Assembly: GCF_001984155.1 (NCBI RefSeq)
Contig: NZ_MTQO01000043.1
Span: 186,001 to 250,000 of the forward strand
Length of the DNA stretch: 64,000 bases
From: Actinosynnema sp. ALI-1.44
GTDB lineage: Bacteria > Actinomycetota > Actinomycetes > Mycobacteriales > Pseudonocardiaceae
Reading direction: 5' to 3'
Below are positions 43,136-54,093 of the stretch, piece after piece. Both the position numbers and the translations under genes were made by a program. Numbering within the stretch: the stretch's first letter is position 1; every line of letters begins with the position of its first letter. The notes under the pieces are model-generated. The model did no database searches. It had not been told where the DNA came from and saw only the letters and a program-made list of their open reading frames with translations.

Positions 43136-44953
43136 GTGTCGAGTGACCACGTGATTGCCGGGCGTTACCGACTGGACGAGCAGATCGGCTCCGGCGCGAT
43201 GGGGATCGTCTGGCGGGCAACGGATCTCGAGCTCGGCAGAGTCGTCGCGCTGAAGCAGTCCCAGGACGGCGACAACGGGCAGATCCGCCGGGAGGCCAGG
43301 ATCGGCGCAGGCCTGCACCACGCGAACGTCATAACAGTGTTCGACACGGTGGTCGACGACGCCAGGCGCTGGCTGGTGATGGAGTACATGCCGTCCCGCA
43401 ACCTCAGCTCGATCCTCGACGAGACCGGCCCGTTGCCGCCCGCGACCGTCGCGCGGATCGGCGCGCAGCTGGCGAACGCGCTGGCGGCGATGCACGAACT
43501 GGACATGGTGCACAGGGACGTCAAGCCGGGAAACGTGCTCGTCAGCGACAAGGGCGTGGCCAAGCTGACGGACCTCGGCATCGCGCGCTGGGCGGACGTG
43601 ACGGCCACCGGCGGCAGCCAGATGGTCGGCACACCCGGCTACCTCGCGCCGGAGGTGGTCGACGGGCACGAGGCGACGTCGGCGTCGGACGTGTACTCGC
43701 TCGGCGCGACCCTGTTCGCCGCGATCGAGGGCATCTCACCGACCGGCAACGGCGAGCACGGGCCGTTCGCACAGATGCGCCGCGCTGCCAACAGCGAGCT
43801 GGAACCATTACGAAACGCCGGTCCGCTGGAGCCCGTGGTGCAGCGGATGCTGCACAAGGACATGGCCAAGCGACCGACGGCCCGTGCGGTGAAGGCGATG
43901 CTCGACGGGATCGCGGGTGACACCGAACCGTTGCAGCCGTTGCCGCGCAAGCGCATGATCAAACGCAGACGCGTCATCGCGATCGGCGCGGCGGCGGTCG
44001 CGCTCGCCGCCGTCGTGGCCGGGACGGTCTACATCATCGACAGGCCGGAGCCCGCGGTGATGACCGGAAACGTCGGCGACCCGAGGACCGCGGATCCCTG
44101 TGCGCTCATCAACATCGGTTCGGCCAACAGGTTCGGCACGATCTTCACCCTGGACTCCGAGTACGGCGCCTTCATGCGCTGCGGAGTGCTGATCAGACAG
44201 TCCGGGGACGAGCAGGACCTGATCGACGCCAGGGTGGAGCTCACCTTGCCGGACGAATTCCCGAGCCAACCGCACGTCAAGGGGAAGCTCAGCGACATCG
44301 AGCGGCCGCCGGAGAAGAACAACGAGTGCAAACGGACCATCTTGCTGTCCGATGAGAAAATGTTGACGATCGCCGCGACACACAAGAAAAAGAGGCCCGC
44401 GCCGTTGTGCGCCGTCGCCGAGGCGATGGCCAACGACGCGTACGCCACGTTGAGCCGTGGCACGATACCGCGACGCAAGGACGCGTTCCCGCCGAACTCC
44501 CTTGGCAGCATGAAAGCCTGCGACATGCTGACCCCCGGCGAGGTCGCGGAGATCGCAGCCGTCCCCGGGTACCAGGCGGACAAGCTCCAGCCCGAGCCCG
44601 ATCTCGGCAACTGGGCCTGCTGGTGGGGTGACGACCCGGTGGAAGCGGATGTGGCATTCCACCGCGACTACCCGCTCGTGCCTGCCGAGGAGGCGGACGA
44701 GGACACGCTGTACCTCAAGGTCAGCGGGCGCGATGCCTACCAGGAGACCGGCAAGTCCGGCGACGACCAGCACGACTTCTGCGAGATCACGGTCGTGTAC
44801 CGCGACTACGAGAAGGACGTGGCGTGGAACAAGGAATGGCAGGAGACGGTCAAGGTCACGCTGGAGACCCAGGAGAAAATCACCGAGGACCAGCTCTGCG
44901 CCAAGACGGTGAAGCTGACCGAGCGGGTGGTGGCGCGGCTGCCCAAGGGCTGA
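43136..44953 (+). CDS. membrane-anchored Ser/Thr protein kinase
   Basis: The 605-residue protein has a Hanks-type kinase domain (residues 8-270) with G-loop GSGAMG, Lys40 in VALKQ, catalytic HRDVKPGN (Asp128), a DLG in place of DFG (about 146), and GTPGYLAPE. A transmembrane helix follows at about 280-302 ([21 protein letters not shown]). The extracytoplasmic part has two similar DPCALI/KACDMLTPGE-type segments with Cys, a pattern of ligand-binding kinase sensors. It should signal envelope state to cytosolic substrates. GTG at 43136 fits the domain start; ATG at 43115 is possible. Confidence 0.9.
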   Translation: MSSDHVIAGRYRLDEQIGSGAMGIVWRATDLELGRVVALKQSQDGDNGQIRREARIGAGLHHANVITVFDTVVDDARRWLVMEYMPSRNLSSILDETGPLPPATVARIGAQLANALAAMHELDMVHRDVKPGNVLVSDKGVAKLTDLGIARWADVTATGGSQMVGTPGYLAPEVVDGHEATSASDVYSLGATLFAAIEGISPTGNGEHGPFAQMRRAANSELEPLRNAGPLEPVVQRMLHKDMAKRPTARAVKAMLDGIAGDTEPLQPLPRKRMIKRRRVIAIGAAAVALAAVVAGTVYIIDRPEPAVMTGNVGDPRTADPCALINIGSANRFGTIFTLDSEYGAFMRCGVLIRQSGDEQDLIDARVELTLPDEFPSQPHVKGKLSDIERPPEKNNECKRTILLSDEKMLTIAATHKKKRPAPLCAVAEAMANDAYATLSRGTIPRRKDAFPPNSLGSMKACDMLTPGEVAEIAAVPGYQADKLQPEPDLGNWACWWGDDPVEADVAFHRDYPLVPAEEADEDTLYLKVSGRDAYQETGKSGDDQHDFCEITVVYRDYEKDVAWNKEWQETVKVTLETQEKITEDQLCAKTVKLTERVVARLPKG

Positions 44954-44960
44954 GCCGGGT

Positions 44961-45683
44961 TCACCACCCCTGGTTGGTGCTCATTCCGCCGTCCACAACG
45001 AGATCGTGCCCGGTGATCCACGAAGCCATCGGCGACGCAAGGAAAACGCAAGCCTCGCCGATGTCCTCCCGTGTTCCCAGCCTGCCCAAGGGCGCGGACT
45101 TCTCCCACCTGCTGACACCTTCCGGCCACTGCTCGGCAATCCCGGGTCGTTCGACCAGTCCAGGGGAGACAGTGTTGACGCGGATGCCGAGCTTGCCGTA
45201 TTCCAGTGCGGCCGAACGGGCGTGCATGATCAGCGCGGCCTTGGCCGCGTTGTAGTGACCGTGCCCGGCTGCCGGTCGGCTGCCTTCGATGGACGCGATG
45301 TGCGTGATGCTGCCGCCTCCGCTGTGGCGCATGACGTTCACCGCTGCCTGCGTGCAGTTGAACGCCAGCGTCAGGTTGGTGTCCACGACCTCGCGCCACT
45401 GCGCCGCCGTCATCCCGTCGAGTGACTGCACCGGCTGGATCCCGGCGCTGTTGACCACCGCGTCCAGGCGCCCCTTCCACTCGGCCGCCTGGCGGACCAG
45501 GTCGTGGCACACCTGCTCGTCGGTCAGATCGCCTGTCAACGTTTCCACGCCGTCGACCTCGGCGCCTGTGGTGTGCGCGATGACTTCCGCGCCGAGTTCG
45601 GCGAACCGGCGGGTGATCCCGGAGCCGATTCCCCCGTTCGCCCCGGCGACCAGAACGATCATTCCCGACACCAGTTGGTTCAT
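44961..45683 (-). CDS. short-chain dehydrogenase/reductase (SDR)
   Basis: The 240-residue Rossmann enzyme has the cofactor motif GANGGIGSG (residues 15-23), NSAG near 84, catalytic Ser in HIASIEGS, and Y-x-x-x-K in HYNAAKAAL. The adjoining C-terminal GHDLVVDGGMST is the classical SDR end. The reaction is oxidation or reduction of an unknown alcohol/ketone. ATG at 45683 overlaps the stop codon of the upstream ribosomal-protection gene, with a GTG at 45686 as alternative, so the two are translationally coupled. Confidence 0.85.
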   Translation of the reverse strand: MNQLVSGMIVLVAGANGGIGSGITRRFAELGAEVIAHTTGAEVDGVETLTGDLTDEQVCHDLVRQAAEWKGRLDAVVNSAGIQPVQSLDGMTAAQWREVVDTNLTLAFNCTQAAVNVMRHSGGGSITHIASIEGSRPAAGHGHYNAAKAALIMHARSAALEYGKLGIRVNTVSPGLVERPGIAEQWPEGVSRWEKSAPLGRLGTREDIGEACVFLASPMASWITGHDLVVDGGMSTNQGW

Positions 45684-47518
45684 CACCCGACACTACGATA
45701 ACCGGCGAACCGCGTGGTCATCGTGCCGAGCCCGCGGGTCGTGCCGGGCAGTGCCTGCTCGATCTCGCGCAGGCTGCCGGACGGCACCACGGCCGCCACT
45801 CCGGCTTCCTCGCCGCGGACCACGGGCATCTCGGGTACCCCGCCGCACCGGACGAGCAGGTTCAGCACCGCGCTGACGACGTCCACCGGCACGTCGAGGT
45901 CCACGTGTTCCATCGGTTCGCACACGACCGTGCCCGCCTCACGCAGCGCCTCCATCAGCACCAGAGGAGTCAGCCCGCGGAAGTCACCGGCGACCGAGAC
46001 CGGGCTGGAGTACCCGGTGTGCGTGAGCGTCACCAGGCAGTCCACGACCCGCCAGCCTTGCGGGCCGGACGCGAGAGCGGCGCGGGCCGTGTCCTCGATG
46101 GCGGTCATGAACGCGGCGGGCAGCGAGCCCCGTTCCGCCTCCAGCCGGTACCGCACACCCGAATCGACCTCGCCGGGTTCGACCCGCAGGCCCACGGTGC
46201 CGACGAACGGCGTCTCGCCCATCACCTTCACCGCGTGCCCGGTGCCGGTGAGCCGTTCGACGCAGACCACCCGCGGTGCCGAGAACTCGGCGCGCACCCC
46301 GAACTCCTCGGCCAGCCGGGCCGCGATCACCTCGCGTTGGACCTCGCCGTAGAGCGACACGACCAGGCTGCCGGGCCTCGGCCCCTGCCGGACGTTGATC
46401 AACGGATCCTCGTCGGCAAGCGCGGACAACCCGGTGTACAGGTCCCGGTCAGGCGAGGTGACCACGGCTTCCAATGTCGGCGGCCGGAACCGTGCCGGTG
46501 CGGGCGGCGAGGTGGTCGATCCCAACCGGTCGCCGACCCGGAGCACCGGTATGCCGCCGATCCGGGCGATCCCGCCCGCTCGCACCGTGGCCTGCTGCCG
46601 GTCCGCGTCGCGCACTTCCGTGGCCCGCCCCGACTCGACGACGGTCGTGCCGGACGCGTCCCGCCGGGTGAACGTGATCCGGTCGCGCACGGTCAACGAC
46701 CCCGCGAACAGCCTGGCCACCGCGAACCTGCGACCGGTTCCGTCGTGCTCGATGGCGAACACCGTGCCGTCCAACGGCCCCGGCGCCGGTTCGGCCGGGG
46801 GCAACAGGTCCACGATGCCCCGGCGCAGTGCGTCGATGCCCGCGCCGGAGATGGCCGAGCCGAAGAACACCGGGTGCACCAGCCCAGCGGCGGTCTGGCG
46901 CGCCAGTTCGTCGTGCAGCAGGTCCGGGTCCAGGCCGTCCAGATAGGACTGCAGGACGTCGTCGCTGCGGTCGGCGAGCACTTCGGCCAGCTCAGGGCCT
47001 GGCTCCAGCGGCTCGACACTCGCCTGCCCCGTGCCCAGGGCGACCGGGTGGTTCACCGCGACCGCGGACGGGCTGAGCATCCGGCGGATGTCGTCGAGCA
47101 GGTCCTTGTGGCGCGCGCCGCGGCGGTCGATCTTGTTGACGAACAGCAGCGTCGGCACACCGAGCGCCTGCAGCGTCCGCATCAGCACCCGGGTGTGCGG
47201 CTGGACGCCTTCGACGGCCGACAGTACGAGGATCGCGCCGTCGAGCACGCCGAGGGCGCGTTCCACCTCGGCGACGAAGTCCGTGTGGCCGGGGGTGTCG
47301 ATCAGGTGCACCTTGTGCCCGGCGGCGTCGAAGGTGGCCACGGCCGAGCGGATCGTGATGCCGCGGCGGCGTTCCAGGTCCATCGCGTCGGTCCTGGTGT
47401 CACCACCGTCGACCGAACCGAGGTGGGTGATCGCGCCCGCGTCGAACAGCAGGCGTTCGGTCAGACTGGTCTTACCGGCGTCGACGTGTGCGACGATGCC
47501 GAGGTTGAGCGTCCCCAT
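45683..47518 (-). CDS. TetM/OtrA-type ribosomal protection protein (translational GTPase)
   Basis: The 611-residue GTPase resembles EF-G and the tetracycline-resistance proteins TetM/OtrA that dislodge tetracycline from the ribosome. G1 is AHVDAGKTSLTERLL (residues 10-24), with RRRGITIRS (switch I), DTPGHTDF (G3), NKID (G4) and the EF-G-like domain IV/V block at the C-terminus. It is a little shorter than most TetM. Actinomycetes use such genes for self-protection or intrinsic resistance; activity against tetracycline is inferred. A leader ORF with a perfect Shine-Dalgarno overlaps its start. The SDR gene follows with overlapping codons. Confidence 0.85.
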   Translation of the reverse strand: MGTLNLGIVAHVDAGKTSLTERLLFDAGAITHLGSVDGGDTRTDAMDLERRRGITIRSAVATFDAAGHKVHLIDTPGHTDFVAEVERALGVLDGAILVLSAVEGVQPHTRVLMRTLQALGVPTLLFVNKIDRRGARHKDLLDDIRRMLSPSAVAVNHPVALGTGQASVEPLEPGPELAEVLADRSDDVLQSYLDGLDPDLLHDELARQTAAGLVHPVFFGSAISGAGIDALRRGIVDLLPPAEPAPGPLDGTVFAIEHDGTGRRFAVARLFAGSLTVRDRITFTRRDASGTTVVESGRATEVRDADRQQATVRAGGIARIGGIPVLRVGDRLGSTTSPPAPARFRPPTLEAVVTSPDRDLYTGLSALADEDPLINVRQGPRPGSLVVSLYGEVQREVIAARLAEEFGVRAEFSAPRVVCVERLTGTGHAVKVMGETPFVGTVGLRVEPGEVDSGVRYRLEAERGSLPAAFMTAIEDTARAALASGPQGWRVVDCLVTLTHTGYSSPVSVAGDFRGLTPLVLMEALREAGTVVCEPMEHVDLDVPVDVVSAVLNLLVRCGGVPEMPVVRGEEAGVAAVVPSGSLREIEQALPGTTRGLGTMTTRFAGYRSVG

Positions 47519-47582
47519 GCGGTGAGAGGTCCTTGTGTGCGTGCGAGCAACGAAGGATGGGGCCTGTCGTCACTCGGCGCAT
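47472..47582 (-). CDS. leader peptide overlapping the ribosomal-protection gene
   Basis: A 36-codon ORF starts at ATG 47582 behind a perfect AGGAGG (47587-47592, spacer 4), the strongest ribosome-binding site in the neighbourhood. The peptide begins MRRVTTGPILRCSHAHKDLS and ends in an Arg-rich run. It overlaps the first 47 bases of the GTPase gene in another frame. GAGGT of its Shine-Dalgarno can pair with ACCTC just upstream of the GTPase start. This layout suits translational attenuation or coupling, as known for tetM and other ribosome-targeted resistance genes. No ribosome-profiling proof is possible from sequence. Confidence 0.5.
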   Translation of the reverse strand: MRRVTTGPILRCSHAHKDLSPHGDAQPRHRRTRRRR

Positions 47583-47668
47583 GGAACCTCCTGGGATGCG
47601 AGTCGCCGGGCACGCTAACAGCCCCGCCACGGCGGTCGCATCCGGTTTTTCCACGTAGGCTGGATGCC

Positions 47669-48559
47669 GTGCGGACACGACCGACGTTGAGCTACAACCC
47701 GGTGGGGGACCCGTTGCCGACCACGACGGACCTGACCGAGCTGGCCGGCGTGGTCGCCGGGGGCTCGGTCGCCGTGCTCAGCGGCGCGGGACTGTCCACA
47801 GAGTCCGGCATCCCCGACTACCGCGGCGCGTCCGGCAGCCTCCGGCGTGCCGCCCCGATGACCTACGACGAGTTCGTCGGCAGCGTCGAAGGCCGCAGGC
47901 GTTACTGGGCGCGCAGCCACGTCGGCTGGCGCACGATCGCCAGAGCGCACCCGAACGACGGGCACCGTGCCGTGGCCGCGTTGTGCGCCGAGGGCTACGT
48001 GGCGGGCGTGATCACCCAGAACGTCGACGGCCTGCACCAGGCGGCGGGCACGCCCGAGGTGGTGGAGCTGCACGGCAGCCTCGACCGGGTGGTGTGCCTG
48101 GACTGCCGGGCGACCAGCCCCCGTGAGGATCTGGACCGGCGGCTGCACGCGGCCAACCCGTCCTTCACCGCCACCGCGATCCGCGTCAACCCCGACGGCG
48201 ACGTGGACCTGGCCGAGGAGCACGTGCGCGAGTTCCAGCTGGTGGCGTGCGCCGACTGCGAGACCGGGGTGCTCAAGCCGGACGTGGTGTTCTTCGGGGA
48301 GAACGTGCCCAGGGACAGAGTGGAGCAGTGCTACCGCATGGTCGACGAGGCGAAGGCGCTCGTCGTCCTCGGGTCGTCGCTGACGGTCATGTCGGGGTTG
48401 CGCTTCGTGCGGTACGCGGCGAAGTCCGGCAAGCCGGTCGCGATCGTCAACCGGGGCAGGACCAGGGGAGACGAGTACGCGGGCATCCGCGTGGATCTGC
48501 CGTTGGGCCGGGGGCTCACCGATCTGACGCGTCTGGTCGGCACACGGCGACTACGCTAG
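47669..48559 (+). CDS. Sir2-family NAD-dependent protein deacetylase (sirtuin)
   Basis: The 296-residue protein has the sirtuin NAD site GAGLSTESGIPDYRG (residues 39-53), TQNVDGLHQAAG, catalytic His in ELHGS, a four-Cys zinc site (CLDC and CADC) and VLGSSLTV. It removes acyl groups from lysine using NAD. GTG at 47669 fits the family opening with the preceding bases bearing the divergent leader/GTPase promoter; the long upstream frame is a shadow of the GTPase gene. It is of the class found in actinobacteria as a stand-alone deacetylase. Confidence 0.9.
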   Translation: MRTRPTLSYNPVGDPLPTTTDLTELAGVVAGGSVAVLSGAGLSTESGIPDYRGASGSLRRAAPMTYDEFVGSVEGRRRYWARSHVGWRTIARAHPNDGHRAVAALCAEGYVAGVITQNVDGLHQAAGTPEVVELHGSLDRVVCLDCRATSPREDLDRRLHAANPSFTATAIRVNPDGDVDLAEEHVREFQLVACADCETGVLKPDVVFFGENVPRDRVEQCYRMVDEAKALVVLGSSLTVMSGLRFVRYAAKSGKPVAIVNRGRTRGDEYAGIRVDLPLGRGLTDLTRLVGTRRLR

Positions 48560-48563
48560 TCGC

Positions 48564-48890
48564 ATGAGCACTCGGGCACCGATCCCGGATACCTCGCTTG
48601 GGCAACAGGCCCATGCCGAAGGCGGGTATCAGCTCATCGCCAAGCCGGACGAGGTCACACACCTGGTGTGCTGCCGCGACGCGTCATGGGGGAAGGCGTT
48701 CTGCGGAGCCGTCACAAGCGAGATCAATTTCAGTGTCCAGCGCCTTTGCACCATGTGTGTAGAAGAGGCCGAGGCCATGCTCCCCGGCTGCTCCACCAAT
48801 GAGGAAACCCTGTGCCCAGTCGACGGCAATCGTTGTCCCGACGAGCATGAGATCGAGCTGCGCATCGCGCGGGCGACCGATCCGACCTAG
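48564..48890 (+). CDS. Cys-rich small protein, unknown function
   Basis: The 108-residue protein begins 4 bases after the sirtuin stop codon. It contains nine Cys in CC, FCG, CTMC, PGC, TLCPVDGNRC and an acidic tail; the CTMC pair and spacing suggest a zinc- or iron-binding fold. Similar short CxxC proteins are common in Pseudonocardiaceae, but I do not recognise a named family. Position suggests co-transcription with the sirtuin gene. Confidence 0.7.
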   Translation: MSTRAPIPDTSLGQQAHAEGGYQLIAKPDEVTHLVCCRDASWGKAFCGAVTSEINFSVQRLCTMCVEEAEAMLPGCSTNEETLCPVDGNRCPDEHEIELRIARATDPT

Positions 48891-48942
48891 CTGTGCCGTC
48901 GCGGTGTGGCAGGCCGCGGTAGGTATGCCGACGGTGAACAGC

Positions 48943-49395
48943 CTATCGATCCACTGTGGAGGGCGCGACGACCGCCGTTGCCAGCGCCGCCAGCGTCAGC
49001 CAGCCGATGTGCCAGCTCTGGTCGAGCATCGCGTTGCCACCGCGGTCGTGGTAGTCCAGCTTGCCGATCCTGCCCGCCAGCCTGCGCAACGGGAACCGCC
49101 GATCGGCCCAGTAGTGGCTCACGGCCGAGATCGCCTGTCCGGCAAGGATTCCCCGCCAGCTCGCGCCGAGCCGCAGCGCTCTGCCGATCCCCGCGACAGC
49201 CGCCGTGCTGACTGCCGAGTAGGAAATGACGTGCGCCACGCACGCGGCGCGGCCCGCGGCGTTCTCGGCGCGGGAGCCGTGGCGCCCCTTGTTCGTCGCC
49301 TGGTGGTCGGTCTGCACCCAGTAGTCGGCGATCTGGTGGGCGGCAAGCAATGCGACAAAACTCGCCGCGAACCGGGTCGCTCGGTCGGCTGTCAT
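48943..49395 (-). CDS. DUF3307-like membrane protein
   Basis: The 150-residue protein has FAASFVALLAAHQIADYWVQTDHQA at its N-terminus, the conserved His-Asp membrane segment of DUF3307-type proteins, two further hydrophobic stretches and a short C-terminal helix. Function is unknown; the His and Asp in the first helix could bind metal. ATG at 49395 is preferred over the longer frame. It is divergent from the Crp-like gene, with 95 bases between starts. Confidence 0.65.
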   Translation of the reverse strand: MTADRATRFAASFVALLAAHQIADYWVQTDHQATNKGRHGSRAENAAGRAACVAHVISYSAVSTAAVAGIGRALRLGASWRGILAGQAISAVSHYWADRRFPLRRLAGRIGKLDYHDRGGNAMLDQSWHIGWLTLAALATAVVAPSTVDR

Positions 49396-49490
49396 CGGTG
49401 TTGCGCTCCCCAATATCGTGTGATCGTGGACAAACTCAGCCAAGCGGGTCTCGGCGACGGGCACCTTGTCAGGTGACAGGAAACAGCGAG

Positions 49491-50141
49491 GTGAGTTTCT
49501 GGTCGGGACTGACGACGATACAGCGAGACCTGCTCGGCCAGGTCGGCACCAGGGTGCGTTACGGAACAGGTGACCGGATACTCCAGCAGGGCGCGCGCGA
49601 CCGGCACCTGGTGGTGGTTCTGGCCGGAGTGGTCAAAGTGGTCACAAGCTACAGCAACGGACTGGAGAAGGTGCTCGCGTTGCGTGGCCCCGGCGCGCTG
49701 CTGGGTGAGATCGCCGCGTTGACCGCGTCCCCGCGCACGGCCGCCGTGTCCGCGGCGTCCCCGGTGACGGCCCTGTTGATCAACAACGTCGAGTTCACGG
49801 CGGCGACACGCGCCGACCCGGCGTTGCACGCCCATCTCGAACAGGCGCTGGCCGATCGGTTGCTCGTGACTAACCAACAACTGGTCGACGCGTCCGTTCC
49901 GGCCGTGCTGCCGCGGCTGGCCGGGCTGCTGGCCGGCCTGCGCGACCAGCTCGACACGAACGTGCTGCCGATCTCGCAGCCCGATTTGGCCAGTCTCGCG
50001 GCCACATCGGAGGCATCGGTGGCCCGGTCGCTGCGCGAACTGCGGCGGATGGGCCTGATCCGCACCGGCCGCCGTCGCATCGAAGTGGTGGACTCGCGCC
50101 GGTTGCGGTCCTACGTCGACACCTACGATGTCAAGCCATGA
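49491..50141 (+). CDS. Crp/Fnr-family transcriptional regulator
   Basis: The 216-residue protein has a cyclic-nucleotide-binding domain ([25 protein letters not shown] at about 28-52, [19 protein letters not shown] phosphate-cassette region) and a C-terminal winged helix ([39 protein letters not shown]). The cassette Arg is conserved, so cAMP-like binding is possible. GTG at 49491 with AGGAAA upstream is preferred over GTG 49473. Its stop codon overlaps the ynfA start (ATGA). Confidence 0.85.
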   Translation: MSFWSGLTTIQRDLLGQVGTRVRYGTGDRILQQGARDRHLVVVLAGVVKVVTSYSNGLEKVLALRGPGALLGEIAALTASPRTAAVSAASPVTALLINNVEFTAATRADPALHAHLEQALADRLLVTNQQLVDASVPAVLPRLAGLLAGLRDQLDTNVLPISQPDLASLAATSEASVARSLRELRRMGLIRTGRRRIEVVDSRRLRSYVDTYDVKP

Positions 50142-50467
50142 CGGTGATTCGGTCGTTGGTCCTGTTCGGTCTCGCGGCGCTGGCGGAGATCGGCGGCGCC
50201 TGGCTGGTCTGGCAGGGGGTCAGGGAACACCGCGGTCTACTGTGGATCGCGGCGGGCGTCGTCGCCCTGGGGGTGTACGGGTTCGTGGCCACGTTCCAGC
50301 CGGATCCGAACTTCGGCCGGATCCTGGCCGCGTACGGCGGGGTGTTCGTCGCGGGCTCGTTGGCGTGGGGCGTGGTCGTCGACAAGTTCCGTCCCGACGC
50401 GTGGGACTACACCGGGGCGGCCATCTGCGTCGTCGGTGTCCTGGTCATCATGTACGCTCCGCGATGA
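50138..50467 (+). CDS. YnfA/UPF0060-family small membrane protein
   Basis: The 109-residue protein has four transmembrane helices: [20 protein letters not shown] with the conserved Glu-Gly, [40 protein letters not shown] with the family's AAYGG, and [19 protein letters not shown]. It is at family length; some members act like small multidrug-resistance transporters as dimers. It is translationally coupled to the Crp-like regulator. Confidence 0.88.
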   Translation: MTVIRSLVLFGLAALAEIGGAWLVWQGVREHRGLLWIAAGVVALGVYGFVATFQPDPNFGRILAAYGGVFVAGSLAWGVVVDKFRPDAWDYTGAAICVVGVLVIMYAPR

Positions 50468-50507
50468 TCTGGCGCCACGGCGCGTCCTGTGATTAGCCTC
50501 AGTCCTC

Positions 50508-51596
50508 ATGATTGACCCACCGATTGACACAGTTGTCTGGGGTACGGGGAACATCGGCCGTGCTTCGATCCGTGCCGTGACGGCGCACCCCGCGCTGCGG
50601 CTGTCCGGTGTGATCGTGCACAGCGCGGACAAGTCCGGCCGGGACGCGGGCGACCTGGCGGGTATGGACCGCGAACTCGGGATCACCGCGACCGACGACG
50701 TGGACGCGGTGCTGGCTGGCAGCCCGAAAGCCGTTGTGTACGCGGCGTCCGGCGAGGTCAGGCCCAATGAGGCGGTCGACGACATCATCAAGGCGATCCG
50801 CGTCGGTGCCGTTGTCGTGACACCGTCGGTGTACGCGTTGTACGACCAGCGCAACGCGCCGCCGGAGTTGCGGGATCCATTGCTGGCCGCGGTCAAGCAG
50901 GGCGGTGGGTCGCTGCTCGTGTCCGGCGTGGACCCGGGGTGGGGCAACGACATCCTGCCGCTGCTGATCAGCGGTGTGGCCACGGACATCGACGTGATCC
51001 GCTGCCAGGAGATCTTCGACTACACCACCTACGACCAGCCCGACTCGGTCCGCTGGCTGGTCGGAATGGGGCAGCCGATGGACTATTCGCCGCCGATGGT
51101 CGCCCCGGGCATCCCGACCATGGTGTGGGGCGGCCAGATCCGGCTGATGGCCCGCGCGCTCGGAGTGGAGCTGGACGAGATCCGCGAGACGCTGGCGCGG
51201 CGGGAACTGGCGAACACCGTCACGACCGAGCGGATGGGCGAGTTCGAGAAGGGCACGCAGGGCGCGCTCCGGTTCGAGGTGCAGGGCATCGTGGGCGGTG
51301 CGCCGCGGATCGTGATCGAGCACGTCACGCGGATCCACCCGTCCTGCGCGCCGGACTGGCCGATGCCGCCGACCGGCGACGGCGCGCACCGCGTGATCAT
51401 CGAAGGCAACCCGCGCATCGAGGTCACGGTCTCGGCGTCCGACGAGCACGGCAATGCCTCCGCTGGGGGCAACGCCACCGCTGTGGGCAGGCTCGTCGGT
51501 GCGATCGACTGGCTGGTCGGTGCCGAGCCGGGGCTGTACGACGCGATCGACGTGCCACTGCGTCCCGCCGTCGGTAAACTCGGCCGAGGCACGTGA
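50508..51596 (+). CDS. NAD(P)H-dependent oxidoreductase, 2,4-diaminopentanoate-dehydrogenase-like
   Basis: The 362-residue protein has a Rossmann start WGTGNIGRASIRAV (residues 11-24) and a C-terminal domain of the dihydrodipicolinate-reductase-like class often annotated as amine dehydrogenase (VSGVDPGWGNDILPLLISG, CQEIFDYTTYDQPDSVRW). In actinobacteria these often occur with steroid and terpenoid catabolic genes, which fits the neighbouring CMD-like and cholesterol oxidase genes, but the substrate is unknown. A KstR-consensus box lies 6 bases after its stop codon. Confidence 0.75.
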   Translation: MIDPPIDTVVWGTGNIGRASIRAVTAHPALRLSGVIVHSADKSGRDAGDLAGMDRELGITATDDVDAVLAGSPKAVVYAASGEVRPNEAVDDIIKAIRVGAVVVTPSVYALYDQRNAPPELRDPLLAAVKQGGGSLLVSGVDPGWGNDILPLLISGVATDIDVIRCQEIFDYTTYDQPDSVRWLVGMGQPMDYSPPMVAPGIPTMVWGGQIRLMARALGVELDEIRETLARRELANTVTTERMGEFEKGTQGALRFEVQGIVGGAPRIVIEHVTRIHPSCAPDWPMPPTGDGAHRVIIEGNPRIEVTVSASDEHGNASAGGNATAVGRLVGAIDWLVGAEPGLYDAIDVPLRPAVGKLGRGT

Positions 51597-51601
51597 CAAA
51601 C

Positions 51602-51615
51602 TGAAACGTGTTCTA
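51602..51615. promoter_or_regulatory. KstR-consensus operator upstream of the CMD-like gene
   Basis: TGAAACGTGTTCTA matches TnnAACnnGTTnnA at every fixed position. That is the known binding consensus of KstR, the TetR-family repressor of cholesterol catabolism in mycobacteria and rhodococci. It lies 58 bases before ATG 51674, with TAATATG after it as a possible -10. A second box precedes the cholesterol oxidase gene. Confidence 0.65.
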
Positions 51616-51673
51616 ATATGCTGGCCGGGGTCATGGTGTCCTTGACGCAGGTGACGGCGCGGAGGAGTTGGCG

Positions 51674-52152
51674 ATGAACATCGACATTCCCGAAGGCAAG
51701 GACCCGATCGCGTACGTCTGGGGCGAGATGGTGCCCGGCATCGGCACCGCCGCCGCGAACTTCTCGCTCGCCGTGTACGCCAACACCACGTTGGGGCTGC
51801 GTGAGTTCGAGGCCGCGCGGCTGCGGATCGCCCAGATCAACGGGTGCATGTTCTGCCTCGACTGGCGCACCGAGCGCGACGGCGTGAAGGTCGAGGACGA
51901 GTTCCCCGACGCGGTGACCAACTGGCGCACAACGGAAGCGCTCGACGAACGGGCCAAGCTGGCCGCGGAGTACGCCGAGCGCTACGCGCTGGACCACCAC
52001 GGGCTCGACGACGAGTTCTGGGGCCGGATGACCGCGCGGTACAGCCAGCGCGAGATCGTCGAGCTGAGCATGAGCATCGGATCATGGCTGGCGTTCGGCA
52101 GACTCAACCGAGTCCACGGCCTCGACGCGATGTGCGTACTGCCCAACACCTC

Positions 52153-52156
<4 letters not shown>
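51674..52156 (+). CDS. carboxymuconolactone-decarboxylase/AhpD-like protein
   Basis: The 160-residue protein has the CMD core: ARLRIAQINGCMFCLDWR with a CxxC pair (about residue 57) and a following His/Asp-rich segment. Enzymes of this fold act as peroxidase partners (AhpD) or lactone decarboxylases; the CxxC favours a redox role. ATG at 51674 has GGAGGAG 6 bases upstream; TTG at 51668 is rejected. The KstR-type box upstream links it to sterol use. Its stop codon is inside a hairpin shared with choD. Confidence 0.82.
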
Positions 52157-53900
<1,744 letters not shown>

Positions 53901-53965
53901 TGTGTCTGGTGCTGGGCTCCGGTAGTGGCGACCGGCCGGGGAAACCGCTGAGGAGTCGTCAGTTC

Positions 53966-53979
53966 TGTAACGTGTTCTC
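53966..53979. promoter_or_regulatory. near-match KstR box in the choD-araC gap
   Basis: TGTAACGTGTTCTC matches TnnAACnnGTTnnA except the last fixed base. It is 148 bases upstream of choD and 115 bases from the end of the araC gene. It may be a weak site or chance. Confidence 0.35.
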
Positions 53980-54093
53980 TCACGCCGTGTGCACGCTTGC
54001 GCCGTTAGGGCTTGTGTGAGCTCGCGTTCGTCCGCACCCGGGTGACGCCGAATGGAGGCGTACGATGTCTGCTGTGCGGGCGAATGTGGGCGA

